From assembly GCA_023703535.1 (NCBI GenBank), contig CP097967.1, forward strand, positions 538,543 through 602,542: a DNA stretch of 64,000 nucleotides. The letters run 5' to 3'. Positions 45,188-53,140 of the stretch are shown here, in pieces. Under the pieces are notes generated by a model. It had not been told where the DNA came from, did not search any database, and saw only the letters and a program-made list of their open reading frames with translations. Positions within the stretch are counted from its first letter, which is position 1. Every line of letters starts with the position of its first letter. A program made the position numbers and the translations under genes. The stretch comes from SAR86 cluster bacterium (GTDB lineage Bacteria > Pseudomonadota > Gammaproteobacteria > Magnimaribacterales > TMED112).

Positions 45188-46795
45188 ATGAGATATTTAA
45201 TAACTAGCGCCTTACCTTATGCCAACGCTCCGTTGCATATTGGACATGTGCTTGAAATAGTTCAAACAGATGTGTGGGTACGTTCGTTAAAATTGGCTGG
45301 AAATGAGGTTTTCTATTATTGTGCAAGTGACACTCATGGAACTCCAATTATGCTTAAAGCACAAGAACTTAATACTACTCCTGAGGAATTATCTAAAAAA
45401 TATAAAAAACTTCATTCAGATACCTATAAGAGTTATAACGTTGATTTGAATAATTTTCATACAACTCACAGCAAAGAGAATAAAGAGCTTACAGAACATT
45501 TTTTTAATTCTGCTTATGAAAAAGGTGATATTTATACAAAAGAAATTGAGCAGCTATTCGATGAACAAAAAAATATCTTCTTATCTGATAGATTTGTTAA
45601 AGGTGAATGTCCATCTTGTGGAGCAAAAGATCAATATGGTGATGCCTGCGAAGTTTGTGGAAAAACCTATGATGCTCTTGATCTTAAAAATCCTTACTCT
45701 ACTCTTTCTAATTCAAAACCTGTAATAAAAAAATCAAAACATTACTTTTTTAAACTTAATAATTTTAAAGAATTTCTTAATGAAACAGTCTCTGAAATCT
45801 CAAATCAGGATCCTATCAAAGAAAAGCTTAAAGAATGGTTTGATTCAGGTTTAAAAGATTGGGACATCTCAAGAGATGAACCATATTTTGGTTTTAAAAT
45901 TCCAAATGAAGACTCAAAATATTTATATGTTTGGTTAGATGCACCTATTGGTTATCTATCATCTATAAAAAACTGGTGTGATAGTAACGATATAGATTTT
46001 AATGATTTTATTAATGATTCGAAGATAGTTCATTTTATTGGTAAAGACATTGTCTATTTTCATTTACTATTCTGGCCTGCAACATTAAAAGCAGCTAACT
46101 TTCCAATACCTAATGAAGTATACGTGCATGGTTTCCTTACTGTTGAAGGAGAAAAGATGTCAAAATCTAAAGGCAACTTTATCTTGGCTGATGATGCTTT
46201 AAATTATGCTGAAGCAGATTTCTTTAGATATTATTTTTCTTCAAAACTTAACAGAGATATATCTGATATTAATTTTTCAATAGATGACTTTATACAAAAA
46301 ATAAACAGTGATTTAATTGGAAAATATATCAATATTCCAAGCAGAACATTAAATTTCATAAATAAATTTAACAATTCACATGTAAAAAAAGGTTGTAATA
46401 CCCTTACTGCATCATTTAGAAATAAATATGATCAAGTAATTGTTTACTTATCAGAAAAAGAATACTCAAAAGCATTAAAAGAAATTATGGATATTGCTGA
46501 TAGTACTAATACTTACATATCAAACGAAGAGCCCTGGAATAAAGCAAAAAACGAACAAATTGATGAATGCATTTCTGTATGCAGTGAAGCATTAAATGTT
46601 TTTAAAGACTTAAATATTTTAATATCAGCAATAATACCTACAACGGCTGATAAGATATTCTCATTACTAAACATTAATAAACAGAACTATTCAAATCTTT
46701 GTGAGGACTCTCTTAATAATGTAAATGAATTTAAACCGCTATTAAAAAGGCTTGAAAAAGACAATTTTGAGGGAATATTAGACAATAATGAGTGA
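45188..46795 (+). CDS. metG: Methionyl-tRNA synthetase, catalytic and anticodon-binding part
   Basis: Class I synthetase of 535 residues. HIGH motif PLHIGHVLE (about 16-24), an intact zinc knuckle [18 protein letters not shown] (about 142-159), and KMSKS in [10 protein letters not shown] (about 326-335). The anticodon-binding helices follow and the protein stops near the end of the linker. The C-terminal tRNA-binding domain that is fused in E. coli (677 residues) is encoded as the next gene, overlapping by 8 bases in another frame. Confidence 0.92.
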   Translation: MRYLITSALPYANAPLHIGHVLEIVQTDVWVRSLKLAGNEVFYYCASDTHGTPIMLKAQELNTTPEELSKKYKKLHSDTYKSYNVDLNNFHTTHSKENKELTEHFFNSAYEKGDIYTKEIEQLFDEQKNIFLSDRFVKGECPSCGAKDQYGDACEVCGKTYDALDLKNPYSTLSNSKPVIKKSKHYFFKLNNFKEFLNETVSEISNQDPIKEKLKEWFDSGLKDWDISRDEPYFGFKIPNEDSKYLYVWLDAPIGYLSSIKNWCDSNDIDFNDFINDSKIVHFIGKDIVYFHLLFWPATLKAANFPIPNEVYVHGFLTVEGEKMSKSKGNFILADDALNYAEADFFRYYFSSKLNRDISDINFSIDDFIQKINSDLIGKYINIPSRTLNFINKFNNSHVKKGCNTLTASFRNKYDQVIVYLSEKEYSKALKEIMDIADSTNTYISNEEPWNKAKNEQIDECISVCSEALNVFKDLNILISAIIPTTADKIFSLLNINKQNYSNLCEDSLNNVNEFKPLLKRLEKDNFEGILDNNE

Positions 46796-47120
46796 AATAA
46801 ATATAGAAGAATTTATCAATGTAGACCTCAGAGTTGCCAAAATAAAAGAGGCACACGAGGTGCCTGATGCTGACAAGCTAGTTGAGTTAATTCTTGATGT
46901 TGGTGAATTGGGAGAAAAAAGGGTTTTTGCTGGTATAAAAGACGCCTATGCGTTGGAGGACCTTACCAATAAGCTTGTAGTTGTTGTTAATAATCTTAAA
47001 CCAAGAAAAATGCGTTTTGGAATATCAGAAGGGATGATCTTAGCATCTGGTGAAGGTGGAAAAGATGTTTTTCTTGTTTGTCCTGAGGAAGGATCGAAGC
47101 CAGGAGATAGAGTTAAGTGA
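46788..47120 (+). CDS. Free-standing tRNA-binding domain of methionyl-tRNA synthetase (Trbp111-like)
   Basis: A 110-residue OB-fold EMAP-II/Trbp111 domain. [20 protein letters not shown] (about 13-32), [29 protein letters not shown] (about 69-87), GKDVFLV and KPGDRVK match the C-terminal domain of E. coli MetG almost motif for motif. ATGAGTGA makes the start overlap the metG stop, so the two products are coupled and probably form a complex that aids tRNA binding and dimerisation. Confidence 0.85.
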   Translation: MSEINIEEFINVDLRVAKIKEAHEVPDADKLVELILDVGELGEKRVFAGIKDAYALEDLTNKLVVVVNNLKPRKMRFGISEGMILASGEGGKDVFLVCPEEGSKPGDRVK

Positions 47121-48142
47121 AGACAGATATAATTGTTATAGGAGCTGGACCTGTTGGTCTATTCACAGTATTTGAGGCTGGAATACTTGGATTAAATTGT
47201 GTGCTCATAGACAACCTTGATAAACCTGGAGGTCAATGTGCGGAGTTATACCCAGATAAGCCTATTTATGATATCCCTGGAGTTCCCTTTCAAACAGGTC
47301 AGGAACATGTTGATGCTCTGCTCAAACAAATTGAACCTTTTGACTACAAACTATTACTTAATCAAAGAGTTGATGAAATAAGAAATGTTGGTGATTCATG
47401 GGAAGTTAAAACTTCAGAAAATAATAAAATTGAATCAAAGAATATATTTATTGCTGCAGGGGCAGGATCGTTTGAACCAATTAAACCAAATCTTCAAAGT
47501 GATTTTTCTAATTTTGAAGGACAAGATATTTTTTATTCAGTTAAGGATAAAAATGAGCTCAAAGATAAGTGTATAACAATTTTTGGAGGTGGAGATAGTG
47601 CTCTAGATTGGACAATCGAATTAAGCAAAATTTGTAAAGAACTGATATTAATTCATAGAAGAGATGCATTCAGGGGTGCGCCTGATAGTGAAAAAAAAGT
47701 AAGAAAATTACATCAAGACGGAAAAATTAAATTATTAACTCCTTATATACTTCAATCAATTCAAGGAGATAAAACAGTGGAGTCTTTATCTTTACTTAAT
47801 ACTGAAACTAAGGAAGTTCATTCTATAGAAACTGAAAAAATATTATTTTTTTATGGTTTAAATAAAAAATTGGGCCCTATTCTTGATTGGAACTTAGATG
47901 TGGAAAAAAACAAGATCCTTGTTAATACAGAAAATTTTGAGACTAACCAGGAAGGAATCTTTGCAGTTGGAGATATAAATACCTACCCAGGAAAATTGAA
48001 CTTAATTCTATCTGGCTTCCATGAAACAACACTTGCTGTTCAAAAAGCTTTTACGCGAATAAATCCTGGTGAAAGAGTTCCATTCGGTTACACAACATCA
48101 AGCACATCTATCCACGAAAAACTTGGTTTAAAAAATACCTAA
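47117..48142 (+). CDS. Ferredoxin/flavodoxin--NADP+ reductase, thioredoxin reductase-like
   Basis: A 341-residue flavoprotein with FAD motif [12 protein letters not shown] (about 5-16), NADP motif [10 protein letters not shown] (about 157-166), [11 protein letters not shown] near 280, and the C-terminal [12 protein letters not shown] typical of TrxR-type ferredoxin reductases (YumC group). There is no redox CxxC, which excludes thioredoxin reductase. It starts with GTG overlapping the previous stop. It lies directly before bfd and bfr, so it is a good candidate for the reductase that feeds electrons to Bfd. Confidence 0.82.
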   Translation: MKTDIIVIGAGPVGLFTVFEAGILGLNCVLIDNLDKPGGQCAELYPDKPIYDIPGVPFQTGQEHVDALLKQIEPFDYKLLLNQRVDEIRNVGDSWEVKTSENNKIESKNIFIAAGAGSFEPIKPNLQSDFSNFEGQDIFYSVKDKNELKDKCITIFGGGDSALDWTIELSKICKELILIHRRDAFRGAPDSEKKVRKLHQDGKIKLLTPYILQSIQGDKTVESLSLLNTETKEVHSIETEKILFFYGLNKKLGPILDWNLDVEKNKILVNTENFETNQEGIFAVGDINTYPGKLNLILSGFHETTLAVQKAFTRINPGERVPFGYTTSSTSIHEKLGLKNT

Positions 48143-48159
48143 TATTTTTCTTTAGCATA

Positions 48160-48188
48160 TTGCTAATGAGACTCGTTCTCATTATCAT
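48160..48188 (+). promoter_or_regulatory. bfd promoter with internal Fur box
   Basis: TTGCTA (48160-48165), 17-base spacer, TATCAT (48183-48188), then 6 bases to the bfd ATG. A Fur-like site (48168-48186, GAGACTCGTTCTCATTATC, 13 of 19 to consensus) fills the spacer and the -10, the position expected for repression. Confidence 0.65.
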
Positions 48189-48194
48189 TTACAC

Positions 48195-48371
48195 ATGTAC
48201 GTTTGCATATGTAAAAAAATTACAGAAAGCCAGTTAAAAGACTGCTACACAAAAAACTCTTGCGATTACGATGTTTCACAAAAAAAGTTAGGCTTTTCTT
48301 TAAAATGTGGAAAGTGCAAACCGTCGGTCGAAAATCTACTAAAAAAATCTCACTTTAAAAAATCATTCTAG
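48195..48371 (+). CDS. bfd: Bacterioferritin-associated ferredoxin
   Basis: A 58-residue [2Fe-2S] protein too short for a default ORF list. It starts MYVCICKKITESQLKD and contains the BFD-fold cluster ligands CxC (residues 4 and 6) and CGKC (about 38-41). In Pseudomonas and E. coli Bfd binds bacterioferritin and passes electrons that release stored iron. The gene lies between a ferredoxin-type reductase and bfr, both likely partners. Fur sites flank it on both sides. Confidence 0.8.
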   Translation: MYVCICKKITESQLKDCYTKNSCDYDVSQKKLGFSLKCGKCKPSVENLLKKSHFKKSF

Positions 48372-48375
48372 TATT

Positions 48376-48394
48376 GATAATGCTTCTCATTAGC
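48376..48394 (+). promoter_or_regulatory. Fur box upstream of the bfr promoter
   Basis: GATAATGCTTCTCATTAGC matches the 19-base Fur consensus at 15 positions. It is centred about 62 bases before the predicted bfr start, upstream of the -35, which is an activator-like rather than a repressor-like position. Confidence 0.7.
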
Positions 48395-48411
48395 AAAATA
48401 CCTCTACTCTC

Positions 48412-48440
48412 TTGATTTTTATTCTTACAAAGCATATAAA
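48412..48440 (+). promoter_or_regulatory. bfr promoter
   Basis: TTGATT (48412-48417), 17-base spacer, TATAAA (48435-48440), then 6 bases to the ATG at 48447; the mRNA would be leaderless and no Shine-Dalgarno is seen. Confidence 0.65.
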
Positions 48441-48446
48441 TTCACT

Positions 48447-48917
48447 ATGCAAGGAAATGATAAAGTTATACAACATCTAAATAAAATTCTTTACAACGAA
48501 TTACGAGCAATAAACCAATACTTTTTACATTCTAGAATGCTATCCGATTGGGGTTTCAATAAGTTTGCTGAATATGAGTATGGTGAGTCAATGGATGAAA
48601 TGAAACATGCTGACCAATTAATACAGAGAATATTATTTTTAGAAGGTTTACCAAACTTACAGGACTTAGGTGCCTTGTATATTGCTGAAGATCCAATCGA
48701 AGTTTTGAATAACGATTTAAAACTTGAGAACGAGGCTATCCCTGATCTAAAAGAGGCAATAATTCTTTGTGAAAGTGTTAAAGATTTTGTGTCTAGAGAC
48801 TTGTTAAAATCAATCCTTGAAAGCGAAGAAGAACATGTCGACCATTTAGAAACTCAACTTGAACTTGTTCAACGTGTAGGAAATGAAAACTTCTTGCAGA
48901 GTTTAATTTCAGCTTAA
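48447..48917 (+). CDS. bfr: Bacterioferritin
   Basis: Iron-storage 24-mer subunit, 156 residues. The N-terminus aligns residue by residue with E. coli Bfr. Ferroxidase ligands are Glu18 (NELRAINQ), Glu51 and His54 (DEMKHAD), with Glu near 94 and Glu/His in SEEEHVDHLE near 127-130. Met52, the heme ligand between subunits, is present. ILFLEGLPNLQDLG is canonical. Its stop overlaps the grxD stop by 4 bases. It is probably controlled by Fur together with bfd. Confidence 0.92.
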   Translation: MQGNDKVIQHLNKILYNELRAINQYFLHSRMLSDWGFNKFAEYEYGESMDEMKHADQLIQRILFLEGLPNLQDLGALYIAEDPIEVLNNDLKLENEAIPDLKEAIILCESVKDFVSRDLLKSILESEEEHVDHLETQLELVQRVGNENFLQSLISA

Positions 48918-49219
48918 TTAAGAATCTCGCTAAGCTGTTTATTTTCGTGAAGCTCGGTAATTATATCGCAACCGCCAACTAACTCGCCTTTTACGAAAAG
49001 CTGTGGAAATGTAGGCCAATCTGATATCGACGGTAAGTTTGCCCTTACATCAGGAAACTCAAGCACGTCTATAAAACTGAACTCTACATCATATTCAAAT
49101 AAAATTTGAGATACTTTTGCAGAGAACCCACATTGTGGTTGATAAGGAGTTCCTTTCATAAAAAGTAAAATTTGATTTGATGAAATTTGTTCTTTAATTT
49201 CTTTGATTACTTTATCCAT
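48914..49219 (-). CDS. grxD: Monothiol glutaredoxin (CGFS type)
   Basis: A 101-residue class II glutaredoxin that binds and transfers [2Fe-2S] clusters. KGTPYQPQCGFSAK holds the active site CGFS (about 30-33); WPTFPQLFVKGELVGGCD supplies the glutathione-binding cis-Pro and GG. Being next to bfr and bfd fits an iron/Fe-S role. It overlaps the pdxJ gene by 8 bases. Confidence 0.9.
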   Translation of the reverse strand: MDKVIKEIKEQISSNQILLFMKGTPYQPQCGFSAKVSQILFEYDVEFSFIDVLEFPDVRANLPSISDWPTFPQLFVKGELVGGCDIITELHENKQLSEILN

Positions 49220-49967
49220 TACATATATCTATATATTCATTAACAGTTTTTTCAAATCCTTTTGATAAGGACTCGCAAATAATAGCATGTCCAATTGACA
49301 CCTCATCTATTAAATCTAATTTTCGTAATGCAGGTAAATTCTTTGTATTTAAATCGTGTCCAGCATTAATTTTTAATCCTTTTTCTTTTGCACTCTCTGC
49401 TAGAATTCGAATTTTTGAAATTTCGTTTGCTATTTCTGATTTACTTTCTGATAAACAGGCTTCAGCATAAGGTCCTGTATAAAGCTCTATAGCATTAATA
49501 TTTGTATTTAAGATTAATTCAAGTTCCTTCTCAGTAATGTCTGTATCAATAAAAATACTACATATATTTGATGATTCTCTGATTTCTGTAGCGAAATCTA
49601 TAAGTTGTTTTGAGTGTGAAATATCCCATCCATGATCTGATGTAAGCTGCGAACTACTATCTGGTACTAAAGTTGCTTGATGAGGCTTATATTGCTTAAT
49701 AAGTGTTAAATATCCCTTGTAGTTATTAATTGCACTTTCAACAGGATTTCCCTCAATATTAAGCTCTTTTTTGTACTGCTTAATAAGTTCAAATGCTGTT
49801 TTGATATCGTCTTCGATAATATGTCTTTGATCAGGTCTAGGATGTAAAGTTATGCCAACAATGTTTTGATCTAAAGCTAGTTTTGCAAAATCATAAAACG
49901 AAGGTAAAACCCCTCCCCTAGATTCTCTAAGGAGTGATATTTTATTTAAATTTACACTAAGCTTCAT
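49212..49967 (-). CDS. pdxJ: Pyridoxine 5'-phosphate synthase
   Basis: Last step of the DXP-dependent vitamin B6 route; 251 residues from the ATG at 49967, chosen because KLSVNLNKIS matches the family start and the longer frame lies in the previous gene. Active-site parts: GITLHPRPDQRHI (about 36-48), VPDSSSQLTSDHGWD, and SIGHAI near 230. LSVNLNKISLLRESRGG resembles the Bacteroidota-type PdxJ more than the enteric form (NIDHIATLRNARG). Confidence 0.85.
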   Translation of the reverse strand: MKLSVNLNKISLLRESRGGVLPSFYDFAKLALDQNIVGITLHPRPDQRHIIEDDIKTAFELIKQYKKELNIEGNPVESAINNYKGYLTLIKQYKPHQATLVPDSSSQLTSDHGWDISHSKQLIDFATEIRESSNICSIFIDTDITEKELELILNTNINAIELYTGPYAEACLSESKSEIANEISKIRILAESAKEKGLKINAGHDLNTKNLPALRKLDLIDEVSIGHAIICESLSKGFEKTVNEYIDICNG

Positions 49968-50973
49968 AATAACTATTGAAAAGCCAATTATAGCTTGGAG
50001 TATTAAATCTAATAACAAAATCTCTGATACTACTGATAAATTGATTCTCTATTTGAAATACATCAGCATTAATTCGTGATTGAAAATTAATTTTGTTTAG
50101 CAATTTCAATCTTCTTCTAGAAAAATCAGAGAATTTTTGGTTGTCTATATATTCATCAAAATTATTTTTAATAAGATATTTAGAAATAAATAATCCATCT
50201 ATTAAACTTTGTGTCGCTCCTTGTGCAAGGTGTGGTAAAAATTGATGTGCTGCATCACCAATCTCTAGTACTTTTTTATTGCCATTGAGATAGTCACATT
50301 TATTTTTAAAATGAAGTCTGATTGTTTTGCTTATTAAAGCTTCAAAATTTCTGTCATCAATAGGATGCAAAATATCTTTGACAATATTATTATTTTTTTT
50401 GTTATTTGATTTTCTTATATAAGTCCATGATAACTGGTTATCTGGCAGTGGATAGGTGACTAAATGCATTCCTGGGAACATAAAAAGATTTAATTCCTTA
50501 AACATTTTGTCATGATTGGCTGATATGTTAGTGACTCCCCATGAGGCTATTCTTCCACTATCCACACCATCTCGACCACCTGTAGCATCGATATTTAAAT
50601 CTGTTTTGAAAGTTTTTTTATCGTTAAATTTTTGATTAAAAACTATTTTTTTTGAATCAATTTTAGAAAGTAGAATTTCTATCAGATCATTTCTTTTAAT
50701 AAATAGAGAGCCCTTTATATTAGTTTTTTTTAAAAAATTATTCTTACTGTAGATATTCAATGAATTCGTCAGAATTGATCTATTTTTTACTAGCTCTAAA
50801 ACACCTAAATCTTTTAAGGCTTGAAAACAGTTAAAACCTAATTGTATTGCAGTTTCAGATTTTCTAATATCAGATGCTTTTTCAAATATTTTATAATTCT
50901 CAAAATGATTTTCTGATAAAGAAGCTGCTAGTGATAATCCAGCTATACCTGCTCCATAAATGTTAATGCTCAT
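49957..50973 (-). CDS. FAD-dependent monooxygenase (salicylate hydroxylase-like)
   Basis: A 338-residue flavoprotein of the PHBH fold, somewhat short. Dinucleotide motif YGAGIAGLSLA (about 5-15), DATGGRDGV in the middle (the DG region), and the second FAD motif GDAAHQFLPHLAQGATQSLIDG (about 238-259). It may hydroxylate an aromatic or polyketide substrate, and UbiH-type ubiquinone hydroxylase is an alternative. It overlaps pdxJ by 11 bases. Confidence 0.75.
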   Translation of the reverse strand: MSINIYGAGIAGLSLAASLSENHFENYKIFEKASDIRKSETAIQLGFNCFQALKDLGVLELVKNRSILTNSLNIYSKNNFLKKTNIKGSLFIKRNDLIEILLSKIDSKKIVFNQKFNDKKTFKTDLNIDATGGRDGVDSGRIASWGVTNISANHDKMFKELNLFMFPGMHLVTYPLPDNQLSWTYIRKSNNKKNNNIVKDILHPIDDRNFEALISKTIRLHFKNKCDYLNGNKKVLEIGDAAHQFLPHLAQGATQSLIDGLFISKYLIKNNFDEYIDNQKFSDFSRRRLKLLNKINFQSRINADVFQIENQFISSIRDFVIRFNTPSYNWLFNSYYEA

Positions 50974-51015
50974 AATTACAGATAAAAAAACAAAACATTA
51001 TTATAATTTAAATGT

Positions 51016-51092
51016 GCGCCTGTAGCTCAGCTGGATAGAGCGCTTGGCTACGGACCAAGATGTCGGGAGTTCGAATCTTTCCAGGCGCACCA
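51016..51092 (+). tRNA. tRNA-Arg(ACG)
   Basis: A 77-base cloverleaf with encoded CCA. Acceptor GCGCCTG/CAGGCGC is perfect; the anticodon stem CTTGG/CCAAG holds loop CTACGGA (anticodon ACG, to be edited to ICG by TadA). The T stem contains two G-U pairs. ggt starts 13 bases downstream. Confidence 0.96.
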
Positions 51093-51105
51093 AATTTTAA
51101 AGGTT

Positions 51106-52779
51106 ATGAAAAAATTAATATTTATATCACTACTGCTTTTCAATGAATTGTTTGCTTATGACAGAATTACAGGCCTTCCTTTTGCAACTAGATCCGAAGT
51201 TATAGGTCAAAATGGTATGGCTGCGACCAGTCATCCACTTGCTACTCAAACTGCTATTGATGTCTTAAAGTCAGGAGGAAATGCTATTGATGCTGCTATC
51301 GCAGCAAATGCTGTTCTTGGTTTAGTTGAGCCAACAGGTTGTGGAATTGGCGGAGATCTTTTTGCAATTGTGTGGGATGAAAAAACAAATCAACTTTATG
51401 GGCTTAATTCATCAGGTCCAGCCTCAAAGAAAATGAGTATTGATTATGTTAAACAACAAGGTTTTGAAAAAATACCTGCTTATGGGGCACTTCCAGTTAC
51501 TGTTCCTGGTGCTGTGGCAGGATGGTCAGCATTACATGACAAATTTGGGAAACTACCATTTGAAAATCTATTCAACAATGCAATAGATTATGCAAATAAT
51601 GGTTTTCCTGTGACAGAATTAATTGCATATTACCTTGAAAGATCAAGTTCTGTATTTAAAGATTATGAGAATTTTAGCTCTGTATGGATGCCTAGTGGTG
51701 CCACTCCAAAGAAAGGTGAAATTTTTAAAAATCCACTTCTAGCTAAAACATATCAAGCTATAGCCAAGACGAATGGACAATCATTTTATGAGGGTTCTAC
51801 AGCAGCTGAAATTATTAAAATCCTCAATGAGAACGGCAACCCTATGAGTCTGAGTGATTTAAGAAATTTTTCTCCAGAATGGGTAGAGCCTGTTTCGACA
51901 AATTATAGAGGTTATGATGTCTGGGAATTGCCTCCTAATGGTCAAGGAATTGCAGCCTTGCAAATACTCAATATTTTAGAAAATTATGATGTAAGAAAAA
52001 TGGGATTTGATTCAGCTGAATATGTCCACTTATTTGTTGAGGCTAAAAAACTAGCCTTCGAAGACAGGGCAAAATATTATGCTGATTCAAATTTTTCTTC
52101 TATTCCAACCACAAAACTTATTTCAAAAGAATATGCTTTGGAAAGAAATAAATTAATAAATATGAATAATGCAGCAAAAAGGTTTGATGCTGGATTAGAG
52201 GATGGCGATACAATTTATCTAACTGTTGCTGACAAGTATGGAAATATGGTTTCATTAATACAAAGTAATTACAGGGGGATGGGTTCTGGTATAGTTCCTG
52301 ATAACTCTGGGTTCATGCTTCAAGATAGAGGTGAAATGTTTAGCATGGATCCAAACCATAAAAATTCATTAATAGGTGGTAAACGGCCTTTTCATACAAT
52401 AATTCCAGCTTTCATTACTAAAGATAATGAACCATACATAAGTTTTGGTTTAATGGGAGGCGCTATGCAACCTCAAGGCCATGCTCAAATTGTAATTAAT
52501 TTAATAGATTTCGATATGAATTTACAAGAAGCTGGTGATGCTCCACGTATACGTCACATGGGTTCCTCAGAGCCAACAGGAGAAGTAATGGAAGATGGTG
52601 GTTATCTGACACTTGAATCCGGGTTTTCAACAGATATAAGGAATCAGCTATCTAAACTGGGTCATACACTAAAAGATGAAAAAGGAGGTTATGGCGGTTA
52701 TCAAGCAATTATGTTGATTGATGATGTTTATTACGGAGCCTCTGAAAGTAGAAAAGATGGCCAAGCCTCTGGTTATTAA
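51106..52779 (+). CDS. ggt: Gamma-glutamyltransferase family protein
   Basis: A 557-residue exported Ntn-hydrolase with a signal peptide (about 1-17). It has GMAATSHPLAT and GGNAIDAAIAANAVLGLVEP (about 55-74), the large-subunit signature, and the autoprocessing site at GDTIYLTVADKYGN (Thr about 369) that would start the small subunit. The C-terminal GGYGGYQAI is typical. It breaks gamma-glutamyl bonds such as those of glutathione in the periplasm. AAAGG lies just before the ATG; the gene is enclosed by two tRNA-Arg genes and is probably cotranscribed with them. Confidence 0.85.
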   Translation: MKKLIFISLLLFNELFAYDRITGLPFATRSEVIGQNGMAATSHPLATQTAIDVLKSGGNAIDAAIAANAVLGLVEPTGCGIGGDLFAIVWDEKTNQLYGLNSSGPASKKMSIDYVKQQGFEKIPAYGALPVTVPGAVAGWSALHDKFGKLPFENLFNNAIDYANNGFPVTELIAYYLERSSSVFKDYENFSSVWMPSGATPKKGEIFKNPLLAKTYQAIAKTNGQSFYEGSTAAEIIKILNENGNPMSLSDLRNFSPEWVEPVSTNYRGYDVWELPPNGQGIAALQILNILENYDVRKMGFDSAEYVHLFVEAKKLAFEDRAKYYADSNFSSIPTTKLISKEYALERNKLINMNNAAKRFDAGLEDGDTIYLTVADKYGNMVSLIQSNYRGMGSGIVPDNSGFMLQDRGEMFSMDPNHKNSLIGGKRPFHTIIPAFITKDNEPYISFGLMGGAMQPQGHAQIVINLIDFDMNLQEAGDAPRIRHMGSSEPTGEVMEDGGYLTLESGFSTDIRNQLSKLGHTLKDEKGGYGGYQAIMLIDDVYYGASESRKDGQASGY

Positions 52780-52824
52780 TAGATGCCTTTTCAGTACTAA
52801 TTTTTTTAATTAACATAAGCAAAT

Positions 52825-52901
52825 GCGCTTGTAGCTCAGCTGGATAGAGCATCTGGCTTCGAACCAGAGGGTCGGGAGTTCGAATCTTCCCAAGCGCACC
52901 A
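52825..52901 (+). tRNA. tRNA-Arg(TCG)
   Basis: A 77-base cloverleaf with encoded CCA. Acceptor GCGCTTG/CAAGCGC; anticodon stem TCTGG/CCAGA with loop CTTCGAA (anticodon TCG, reads CGA and probably CGG). It is strongly similar to the upstream tRNA-Arg(ACG). Confidence 0.96.
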
Positions 52902-52910
52902 TTTAAAAGC

Positions 52911-52932
52911 AAAAGGCCCCTAGGGGCCTTTT
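52911..52932 (+). terminator. Rho-independent terminator after tRNA-Arg(TCG)
   Basis: A perfect 22-base palindrome (AAAAGGCCCC-TA-GGGGCCTTTT) 9 bases after the tRNA. It ends the tRNA-ggt-tRNA unit. From 52933 to 53140 I see only AT-rich DNA without a convincing feature. Confidence 0.85.
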
Positions 52933-53140
52933 AACTAAACTACAATCAATAGGGGTAATAATTATTTTGTGATTGTATAAACCAGATGAACTTAAAGATT
53001 AATTAAGTTAAAGAATCCTACATAAAGTTATAGAAGACTATAAATCTTAGTTATGTCCCCATATTGACACATTTTTAGAGGCTTAACAACGTTTATATAT
53101 AAATTTTTATGTATATTTAATGTATTTGTAAAAAAATTAG

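Noticed and set aside
46780-46800. Programmed frameshift joining metG to the tRNA-binding domain
   Set aside because: The overlap shows an ordinary ATGAGTGA stop-start and no slippery heptamer or downstream stem.
51016-52901. Mobile element bounded by tRNA-Arg attachment sites
   Set aside because: No integrase or element gene lies between the tRNAs, only ggt, and the two tRNAs have different anticodons and are both intact.
52709-52912. Minus-strand ORF across the tRNA-Arg(TCG) gene
   Set aside because: It is the antisense of the ggt end and the tRNA; no protein features.
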